Part shown: positions 13,641 to 18,186 of the stretch, piece by piece | How positions within the stretch are numbered: the first letter of the stretch is position 1 | Layout of the letters: each line of letters starts with the position of its first letter | Origin: a virus | Direction: 5' to 3' (one strand) | Virus record (IMG/VR): IMGVR_UViG_3300023061_000113 | Location: 1 to 30,275 of that record | Length of the DNA: 30,275 nt | Program-made: the position numbers and the translations under genes | Notes under the pieces: model-generated | Databases searched by the model: none | Seen by the model: only the letters and a program-made list of their open reading frames with translations | Told to the model about the DNA's origin: nothing

Positions 13641-13787
13641 TTATTTTTCTTTAATGAATAAATTATCTATACCTCTACGTATTGCTTCGGAAATGTTTAC
13701 ATTCCATTTCTTAGAATACCTTTTTAATTGTATGTGTGTTTTCTTAGGCAACCACAGAAGTATTGCCTTTTCTTTTATCTTAATCAT
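13641..13787 (-). CDS. Ribbon-helix-helix (CopG/Arc-like) regulator, 48 aa
   Basis: The start overlaps the stop of the previous gene (ATGA) and CAAGGA lies just upstream. The product has a short strand followed by two helices: KAILLWLPKKTHIQLKRYSKKWNVNISEAIRRGIDNLF, the layout of the RHH family, which binds DNA as a dimer with the strand in the major groove. It is the clearest regulator in the window and could act at the palindromic sites at 14801-14823. Confidence 0.72.
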   Translation of the reverse strand: MIKIKEKAILLWLPKKTHIQLKRYSKKWNVNISEAIRRGIDNLFIKEK

Positions 13788-13951
13788 ATTCCTTGTGCTA
13801 ATAATCTTTCATTCATAACATTAAATCTATACATAGTATCAGCTTGACCGAAAAGATTTGAATAAAGTTCTGGGTACTTTTCTGCTTTCTCAACTGTCAT
13901 ATCTTTTAATATATGTCTTCGGTCTTTTGTTAGTTGTTCTTTTGGTGTCAT
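13784..13951 (-). CDS. Small protein, 55 aa
   Basis: ATGA overlap with the RHH gene and a four-base gap to the previous gene support expression. The product (MTPKEQLTKDRRHILKDMTVEKAEKY...) is helical and charged. No family is recognised. Confidence 0.65.
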   Translation of the reverse strand: MTPKEQLTKDRRHILKDMTVEKAEKYPELYSNLFGQADTMYRFNVMNERLLAQGI

Positions 13952-13955
13952 ATAG

Positions 13956-14108
13956 TTATTCGTTTATTAATTTAATATCTGCTTCATTAAATAGGTATGC
14001 TTGTCCTCCACTAGCGTCCATTTCAAGATTTTCTCTTAACCACTCAATACCCATTTCTTTTAAATCTTTATCAGTATATGGGTTTTCTATAATTATTTGT
14101 ATTTTCAT
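13956..14108 (-). CDS. Small protein, 50 aa
   Basis: The frame starts MKIQIIIENPYTDKDLKEMG and ends four bases before the next gene. It carries a glycine pair near DASGGQAYLF and an acidic tail. Its leader ends in AATAATATG, as do several neighbours. No domain is assigned. Confidence 0.62.
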   Translation of the reverse strand: MKIQIIIENPYTDKDLKEMGIEWLRENLEMDASGGQAYLFNEADIKLINE

Positions 14109-14109
14109 A

Positions 14110-14283
14110 TTATTTCTTTATTTTTTTAGTATATTCATCAGCAAAATCTATAACTTCCTGAACGTCTAACTGTTCTAACCAATCATTACAATCATCTGGC
14201 ATATCATCATCTAATCCAATATATTGGTCTGCGTGTTTTTCCATTAAATAATTTATAAATGAATACTCTTGTTTATATGTCAT
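14110..14283 (-). CDS. Small acidic protein, 57 aa
   Basis: A strongly acidic product (LDDDMPDDCNDWLEQLDVQEVIDFADEY), with the TAA one base before the next start codon. Acidic small early phage proteins can mimic DNA to block host nucleases or polymerase, but there is no match to a named inhibitor here. Confidence 0.62.
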   Translation of the reverse strand: MTYKQEYSFINYLMEKHADQYIGLDDDMPDDCNDWLEQLDVQEVIDFADEYTKKIKK

Positions 14284-14284
14284 A

Positions 14285-14377
14285 TTATTTTTTCCATATA
14301 AATTTAATTAAATATATTTCTATTATGAAGATGAGTTGTCCAAAAACTCCTACAAAAAACCATTGCCAATTACTCAT
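14285..14377 (-). CDS. Tiny membrane peptide, 30 aa
   Basis: One membrane span (WFFVGVFGQLIFIIEIYLIKF) and a basic end (IWKK). GAAAGGAG lies upstream at good spacing, and the gene sits one base from both neighbours. This is unusually strong support for such a short frame. Confidence 0.6.
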   Translation of the reverse strand: MSNWQWFFVGVFGQLIFIIEIYLIKFIWKK

Positions 14378-14378
14378 A

Positions 14379-14570
14379 TTATCTTGCTCCTTTCTCGTGA
14401 ATACTATAATCCACCTTATTAATTATCTCTTGTTCTTCTTCATCTGTTAATGGTTTGTATTCTTGCTGGTTTGGGAACTGTGGCTTAGGTTGTTTAATTC
14501 TAGGAAACTCCATATCTTCCCAGCTTTTTAATTGTTTGTTTAACTCCTTAAATGTTTTCTTAAATTTCAT
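14379..14570 (-). CDS. Small proline/glutamine-rich protein, 63 aa
   Basis: The sequence begins with a basic helix (MKFKKTFKELNKQLKSWEDM) and is followed by a low-complexity segment rich in P, Q and K (PRIKQPKPQFPNQQEYKP) and an acidic helix. No domain recognised. Its end provides the ribosome-binding sequence of the tiny membrane gene. Confidence 0.62.
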   Translation of the reverse strand: MKFKKTFKELNKQLKSWEDMEFPRIKQPKPQFPNQQEYKPLTDEEEQEIINKVDYSIHEKGAR

Positions 14571-14574
14571 ATTA

Positions 14575-14778
14575 TTATATTCTATTTCTCATAATTGTGG
14601 CTTTTGGTACTTCGTGTATAATAGTTTGACCCATAAACTCATTTGATACGATATATTCATTTCTTACAAATTCATCATAACTATCAGTAACTGTATAAAT
14701 ATCTACTACTGTATAAATTATCTTTACTTTCTTATCTTGTAGCTTTGTAAACTTATCGCCTATCTTTATCTCTTTCAT
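14575..14778 (-). CDS. Small beta-rich protein, 67 aa; first gene after the early promoter
   Basis: Has a GAAAGGA ribosome-binding sequence eight bases before the ATG and lies directly behind the promoter at 14801-14829. The product alternates strand-like segments (VKIIYTVVDIYTVTDSYDEFVRNEYIV) and looks like a small SH3-like or KOW-like barrel (IKIGDKFTKLQDKKVKIIYTV). No firm family. Confidence 0.65.
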   Translation of the reverse strand: MKEIKIGDKFTKLQDKKVKIIYTVVDIYTVTDSYDEFVRNEYIVSNEFMGQTIIHEVPKATIMRNRI

Positions 14779-14800
14779 ATTATTTATCCTTTCACTAGGT

Positions 14801-14829
14801 AGTATATACTATGGTATATACCTTGTCAA
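14801..14829 (-). promoter_or_regulatory. Strong sigma70-type promoter with two palindromes
   Basis: TTGACA (14824-14829), a 17-base spacer and TATACT (14801-14806) form a near-consensus promoter for the leftward small-gene block. Two perfect 10-bp palindromes, GGTATATACC (14814-14823, in the spacer) and AGTATATACT (14801-14810, over the -10), could bind a dimeric repressor. Confidence 0.7.
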
Positions 14830-14884
14830 ATGGTCAAAAGTGGATAACTCACTATATTAGCTAACCTTAGCACCAATTAAATAC

Positions 14885-15061
14885 CTACGCTTTCCACTCT
14901 AAACCACACTTCTTACACTTACAGTGTTGTGGTAGGAACGGTATTATTAATAATCCTATTCCTATACTGATAAATACAAAGATAATAAATGCACAGCCAA
15001 AATGGCGATTACATTTAATATCCCTGCTTTGACACTTTGGACACTCGTTCTTGTAATTCAT
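14885..15061 (-). CDS. Zinc-ribbon membrane protein, 58 aa
   Basis: Two cysteine pairs bracket a membrane segment: CPKC (residues 7-10) near the start and CKC/CKKCG (48-54) near the end, with FIIFVFISIGIGLLIIPFL in between. The layout resembles small zinc-ribbon proteins with an inserted membrane span that are common in phages. Start at the ATG at 15061, ten bases after the previous gene's stop. Confidence 0.6.
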   Translation of the reverse strand: MNYKNECPKCQSRDIKCNRHFGCAFIIFVFISIGIGLLIIPFLPQHCKCKKCGLEWKA

Positions 15062-15070
15062 AGTATTTAT

Positions 15071-15226
15071 TTAGTTATTTAGATGCTTTATTGTAATTGC
15101 TAATATTTTTGCCAAGTCTTCAGCACTCTCAAAACTTTTATAATCTAATGTTGGGTCATCTTGTATTTTGTTTGTAGCACTATATAATAACATTTTTAAT
15201 ATAGTTTCTTCATATTTATCATTCAT
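15071..15226 (-). CDS. Small helical protein, 51 aa
   Basis: The frame begins MNDKYEETILKMLLYSAT and ends HLNN. It starts about 26 bases after the last stem of the structured RNA, so that RNA forms its upstream region. No family is recognised. Confidence 0.6.
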   Translation of the reverse strand: MNDKYEETILKMLLYSATNKIQDDPTLDYKSFESAEDLAKILAITIKHLNN

Positions 15227-15251
15227 ATTCTTTTAATTAGTGATTTAGATG

Positions 15252-15606
15252 CTTCTCTCCCCCCCTTATCTTTTAGAGATAACCCTAGAAGACGTTGTTA
15301 ATATATGATTAGCATTACTATACACTTGAATAGCCCTTAGTCTACAAGTTTTATAGTCAATTAACCGACGGAGGGTATGGCTTGGGGTAAAAGAGAGGGT
15401 TATGAATATTCAACAAGTGTACTCACAACCCTTTCTCTAAAACCCCAAACAATCGGTATTAGTTTAATTACTGCGTTGGCTTTTGGATTTTCTCGTGGAA
15501 ACACCAGGTAAACCACGTTTAATGTTAATGTTTGTTATTTTAGTGGCTGGTTTTAGAGGATGCACCATTTAAATTACTCGCTTCCCACATTTAGTAATCA
15601 CCACTA
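15252..15606 (-). ncRNA. Candidate large structured RNA (about 355 nt), no convincing coding frame
   Basis: This gene-free stretch folds on the minus strand into an ordered set of stems: a closing stem TAGTGG/CCACTA (15601-06 with 15541-46) around two hairpins; hairpin CGTGG/CCACG (15513-17, 15494-98); a stem of ACCGA/TCGGT plus AATTA/TAATT (15453-69 with 15359-68) enclosing a long hairpin. That hairpin has TTGGGG/CCCCAA (15443-48, 15382-87), AGAGA/TCTCT and a 12-bp stem with an 11-nt loop at 15409-19. A further 11-bp hairpin spans 15317-57 and another 15252-91. Two G-U pairs in the 12-bp stem become C-A mismatches on the plus strand, so the RNA is minus-strand. It does not match tmRNA, RNase P or 6S features I looked for. 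Confidence 0.65.
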
Positions 15607-15611
15607 TAAAT

Positions 15612-15908
15612 TTATGGTCTTAGTATATAAGTCTTTTTAAATATAGATAATTTACAAGGATAAACTTCACCTTCTACTCCTTTAATAATTACATCAACAT
15701 TTTGGTGTGCTTTCATTTCACCTTCTTCTGTCATAATAGATACTTCTTTAATCTGAATTTGTGCTAATATTTTTTGGTCTTCTTTTGGTGTTTTAATTGT
15801 TGTAATAACTATTGGTCTTTTTTTTGTTGACCACTTTAAGATGTTATCAATGTAATCTGGTAATACTGGATAAAAATCTACTTCTATTGGTTTTTTTGTT
15901 GCTTTCAT
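15612..15908 (-). CDS. PGDYG-like phage protein, 98 aa
   Basis: Begins MKATKKPIEVDFYPV and ends VIIKGVEGEVYPCKLSIFKKTYIL. The pattern (basic start KKP-x-EV, then IIKG-x-GE-x-YPCK-x-x-IF-x-x-TY) is that of a widespread small phage protein family in which the central motif is usually PGDYIIKG; here that segment is KAHQNVDVIIKG. Its biochemical role is not known to me. AAGAGG lies before the ATG. It is directly upstream of the large structured RNA. Confidence 0.72.
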   Translation of the reverse strand: MKATKKPIEVDFYPVLPDYIDNILKWSTKKRPIVITTIKTPKEDQKILAQIQIKEVSIMTEEGEMKAHQNVDVIIKGVEGEVYPCKLSIFKKTYILRP

Positions 15909-15924
15909 ACCTCTTATTATTTAG

Positions 15925-16185
15925 TTAGTCTAGTAAATATTTATTATTTAATAAATTTTTAATTTCTCGTCTTAACATATCAGCTCCTATTTCTATTCCT
16001 GTATTATAAATTTTCTTAATCATTTTTTCGTGTTCTTCATTACTTATATAATTATCTAATAATTCATCAATATCTTCTTCTAAATATCCAGTTTTCATTG
16101 TGATACCTTTAATCTGCTTTCCTCGTTTGTAAGGGAATTGCCATTTATGTTTTAATTTCCACTTCTCTAATTTTATATCTTTCAT
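15925..16185 (-). CDS. Uncharacterised protein, 86 aa
   Basis: The start is set at the ATG at 16185; a longer frame from a TTG would run back through the structured leader and is less likely. The product has a basic first half (KLEKWKLKHKWQFPYKRGKQIKG) and an acidic helical second half (EEDIDELLDNYISNEEHEKM). No domain recognised. It follows the promoter and structured RNA at 16198-16302. Confidence 0.6.
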   Translation of the reverse strand: MKDIKLEKWKLKHKWQFPYKRGKQIKGITMKTGYLEEDIDELLDNYISNEEHEKMIKKIYNTGIEIGADMLRREIKNLLNNKYLLD

Positions 16186-16197
16186 ATATTTACATAA

Positions 16198-16267
16198 CAA
16201 AACCCCTGAGAACTTGAGATTATCAGGGGAGTTGCGTAAAGATTTTACTACGTCGTAACTCAAGTTC
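16198..16267 (-). ncRNA. Compact structured RNA or leader with terminator-like end
   Basis: From a predicted start near 16267 the RNA begins GAACTTGAG (16267-16259). A small hairpin GTAAA/TTTAC follows, then CCCCTGA (16229-16223), a short linker, CTCAAGTTC (16218-16210) and TCAGGGG (16209-16203), then TTTTGTT. GAACTTGAG is exactly complementary to CTCAAGTTC, which lies inside the loop of the CCCCTGA/TCAGGGG hairpin, so the two stems form an H-type pseudoknot or compete. The hairpin plus T-run is a terminator. It could be a 70-nt small RNA or a regulated leader of the gene starting at 16185. Confidence 0.6.
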
Positions 16268-16273
16268 AATTAC

Positions 16274-16302
16274 ATAGTAATTCATTATAGTTTTCTTGTC
16301 AA
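16274..16302 (-). promoter_or_regulatory. Promoter for the compact structured RNA
   Basis: A perfect TTGACA (16297-16302) and TACTAT (16274-16279, 4/6 match) are separated by 17 bases. Initiation about seven bases downstream falls at 16267, the first base of the 5' stem strand. Confidence 0.6.
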
Positions 16303-16305
16303 GGG

Positions 16306-16503
16306 CTATTTACCAGATACTTTCTTACCGAACTTCCATACTATATTAACTCCTGTAATTCCACCAATATATGTGGCAATTATAGTTAATAGTCCCTCGT
16401 CAGCAACCTCGTAGTAGCCTAGTACACTAAATCCAGCAGTAAAGGTCAATCCCCAGAATGTAGGGCTAAATAGAATTGGTGCGTTCTCTTTTAAATATTT
16501 CAT
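16306..16503 (-). CDS. Holin-like small membrane protein, 65 aa
   Basis: Has a GGAAAGGA site eight bases before the ATG. The product has two probable membrane spans (about residues 14-32 and 37-54: FWGLTFTAGFSVLGYY and LLTIIATYIGGITGVNIVW) and a basic C-terminus (KFGKKVSGK), the usual build of small holins that open the inner membrane for endolysin. It lies near the peptidase endolysin gene but beyond a terminator and has its own control region. A non-lytic membrane role is possible. Confidence 0.65.
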   Translation of the reverse strand: MKYLKENAPILFSPTFWGLTFTAGFSVLGYYEVADEGLLTIIATYIGGITGVNIVWKFGKKVSGK

Positions 16504-16521
16504 TTGTATTCCTTTCCATTT

Positions 16522-16527
16522 ATTATA
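16522..16527 (-). promoter_or_regulatory. Consensus -10 box before the holin-like gene
   Basis: TATAAT lies 18 bases before the ATG at 16503 on the minus strand. The -35 position holds no TTGACA-like box; the nearest GGTTGACAAT repeat overlaps that position instead, suggesting dependence on an activator. Confidence 0.45.
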
Positions 16528-16548
16528 AATCGACCTTTATTTATATTT

Positions 16549-16591
16549 GGTTGACAATCGGTTGACAATTAATTATTACTTGGTTGACAAT
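16549..16591. repeat. Three helically phased GGTTGACAAT repeats
   Basis: The 10-mer GGTTGACAAT occurs exactly at 16549-16558, 16560-16569 and 16582-16591 on the plus strand. Offsets are 11 and 22 bases, that is one and two helix turns, so the copies face the same side of the DNA. They sit between a terminator and the holin-like gene. They could be activator sites, repressor sites or replication iterons. Confidence 0.8.
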
Positions 16592-16592
16592 T

Positions 16593-16632
16593 AAAAAGTA
16601 GTAGGGGTTTTGATATTGCAGTTCCCCTACTA
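16593..16632 (-). terminator. Terminator-like hairpin with an alternative pseudoknot fold
   Basis: The stem TAGTAGGGG/CCCCTACTA (9 bp, arms 16624-16632 and 16599-16607) is followed on the minus strand by CTTTTT, at the end of the lysis/HNH gene block. Just upstream, TGCAGTT and AACTGCA pair around the loop AGTAGGGG, so the loop of one hairpin is the arm of the other. Confidence 0.65.
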
Positions 16633-16638
16633 ACTGCA

Positions 16639-16854
16639 TCATAAAGTTGGTCTGAATTGACCATTCCAGAAAGTTTTGTTTAGGTAAGATAGAATTTCGT
16701 CTGGTGTCATGTTTTGAAACAAAGCATGATATTTCTGATGAAGACAGTATTCAATAATAACAATGTTACTTGCTTGAGATTTATTCTTTATCCCAAACTC
16801 TTTAAACTTATCCTTTCTGGATTTTGGAACGACGTGGTGCTTTGAAGTACGCAT
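16639..16854 (-). CDS. Small HNH-like protein, 71 aa
   Basis: AAGGAG precedes the ATG at good spacing. SKHHVVPKSRKD at the start carries the HH pair of an HNH/beta-beta-alpha-metal nuclease, followed by NIVIIEYCLHQKYHALFQNMTPDEILSYLNKTFW, where LHQKYHALF supplies the third histidine region. The second half is typical of short bacterial HNH proteins with a conserved TPxEI-x-x-YL ending. It may be a nicking or packaging-associated nuclease. It lies between the endolysin and the terminator. Confidence 0.75.
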   Translation of the reverse strand: MRTSKHHVVPKSRKDKFKEFGIKNKSQASNIVIIEYCLHQKYHALFQNMTPDEILSYLNKTFWNGQFRPTL

Positions 16855-16884
16855 TTCAATCTCCTTTTGGTTTTGAAAGAACTA

Positions 16885-17511
16885 TTACTTATTAGGAATT
16901 TTATCGCTATCACTTGAGGATACCCAAGTAGCAAAGTTATTTAAAAATAATTCGTTAAAGTCTCTGTAATATATTCTTTTACTTTCTTTTATAATAAATG
17001 GTTTTTCTTTACCCTTATCAAAGGCAATAGCAACTTCTCCGTTAGTCCATTTGCCTAACTTTTTTAAATTGTCATCAACTATTCTTTTTATAAGCATATC
17101 TGTTTCATTAAATAATAAATCGTTTGTTGGGTCTATATAAGTTTTAAACCATAAAGTCTTTACATACTTAGAGTAATGTAAGTGTGTGCCAGTTGAACTA
17201 CCTGTACTTCCCATATAACCTATCTTCGTTTCCCATGCAGTAACAGGCTCGCCAAGCATAACCCAATACTTAGATAGATGTGCGTATAAGTGATATTCTC
17301 TGCCGTCAAAAACTGTAACAGAAAAACCCCAACCGTCTTGCCAACCTGCTTGAGTAACTGTACCACTTACAAATGGCATAATATTTCTATCACCAATAAA
17401 ATCAATACCAGGGTGTATGCCACCGAAAGACTTATAATAACTAGGGTGTGCTTTTGCAAAGTCGGTAAAACCGTAGCCCTGTGTTATTTTCCAATTACTT
17501 GCTTCAAGCAT
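16885..17511 (-). CDS. M23-family peptidase endolysin
   Basis: A 208-residue protein with an N-terminal LytM/M23 zinc peptidase domain: HPGID with H33 and D37, YHLYAHL with H74 and H78, and THLH with H110 and H112. M23 enzymes cut peptide cross-bridges in peptidoglycan. The C-terminal 80 residues lack a known wall-binding motif. There is no signal peptide, consistent with release through a holin. It is preceded by a small membrane protein gene and followed by the HNH gene. Confidence 0.88.
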   Translation of the reverse strand: MLEASNWKITQGYGFTDFAKAHPSYYKSFGGIHPGIDFIGDRNIMPFVSGTVTQAGWQDGWGFSVTVFDGREYHLYAHLSKYWVMLGEPVTAWETKIGYMGSTGSSTGTHLHYSKYVKTLWFKTYIDPTNDLLFNETDMLIKRIVDDNLKKLGKWTNGEVAIAFDKGKEKPFIIKESKRIYYRDFNELFLNNFATWVSSSDSDKIPNK

Positions 17512-17543
17512 AATTTCTTCTTGTTTAATTGTTATTTCTTGCG

Positions 17544-17657
17544 CTAAAACATCTTGACTAGAAAATTGATAAAAACATAAACTATCAATCCAATTATTCC
17601 TACTAATACTCCCATAGCAGTTAGTGATAAAATCCTACTAAACTTTTCTAATTTCAT
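17544..17657 (-). CDS. Small membrane protein (possible holin), 37 aa
   Basis: One hydrophobic segment (LTAMGVLVGIIGLIVYVFINFLV) with a basic start (KLEKFSR) and end (VKMF), immediately upstream of the endolysin gene. This position and build fit a minimal holin or antiholin partner. Its small size and lack of homology leave this open. Confidence 0.58.
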   Translation of the reverse strand: MKLEKFSRILSLTAMGVLVGIIGLIVYVFINFLVKMF

Positions 17658-17695
17658 ATATTATGAATTTAAGAATTAAGTTTTTGTTTTTTATT

Positions 17696-18169
17696 TTAAG
17701 CTACTGGGTAAAATCCACTAAAATATATTGTAGCAGCCGTATCAAGCGACACTGCGGCTGCACCGATATTATCTCCACCAGTATATAAACCAGCAGTTGT
17801 ATTATTTTGGCTCATTATAATTACAAGGTCTACTGCACTGGCTGGTAGATTTAAGGAAGTATAATAACCTATGTTCAAAGTATAAAATGAAAGATTACTT
17901 GCTAAACTTGTTACTGGGAAGCCTGTTATGTTCATAGTTCCTGAACCTGTATGTGCTGTCCAAATAATAGTTCCTTTTATAAATACTATATTACCCATAC
18001 GACAATATAGACCATTATTTTTTGAATAAGTTCCTGTGCCAGCAATAGTACCACCTGTAATTAAAGGTGACCAAGCTGTCCAATCCACAGACCAAACTTC
18101 ATTAAAGTTAGTATTAACTGCCGCCGATTTTATTTTTGTATTTGCACTAAATGTATTTGATACTGTCAT
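17696..18169 (-). CDS. Tail fibre / receptor-binding-type protein
   Basis: A 157-residue beta-rich protein starting MTVSNTFSANTKIKSAAVN, a common phage fibre opening (helical then glycine-rich). The tail WTAWSPLITGGTIAGTGTYSKNN and CRMGNIVFIKGTIIW resemble the C-terminal strands of trimeric fibre heads. It lies at the end of the tail gene block, where host-recognition proteins usually are. No lectin-type motif is seen. Confidence 0.72.
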   Translation of the reverse strand: MTVSNTFSANTKIKSAAVNTNFNEVWSVDWTAWSPLITGGTIAGTGTYSKNNGLYCRMGNIVFIKGTIIWTAHTGSGTMNITGFPVTSLASNLSFYTLNIGYYTSLNLPASAVDLVIIMSQNNTTAGLYTGGDNIGAAAVSLDTAATIYFSGFYPVA

Positions 18170-18186
18170 ATATTTTATTTTATTTA

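Noticed and set aside
15300-15360. Group I intron core, from AGACTA and TATAGT near one another
   Set aside because: The bases pair locally as an 11-bp hairpin, there is no room for the P3 strand between them, and neither neighbouring gene is interrupted.
15252-15606. tmRNA, RNase P or 6S RNA
   Set aside because: I looked for a tRNA-like end with TTCGAAT, the GAGGAAAGTC and ACAGAAA core segments, and a single long hairpin with a central bubble; none was present.
16186-16269. TTG start extending the 86-residue gene by 28 codons
   Set aside because: The extension runs through the pseudoknot and terminator, and lacks a ribosome-binding site; the internal ATG is preferred.
16549-16591. Plus-strand promoters from the TTGACA inside the three repeats
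   Set aside because: No -10-like hexamer lies 16-18 bases downstream of any copy and no plus-strand gene follows.
16549-16591. CRISPR array
   Set aside because: Repeats are only 10 bases, with spacings of 1 and 12 bases; there are no spacers or cas genes.
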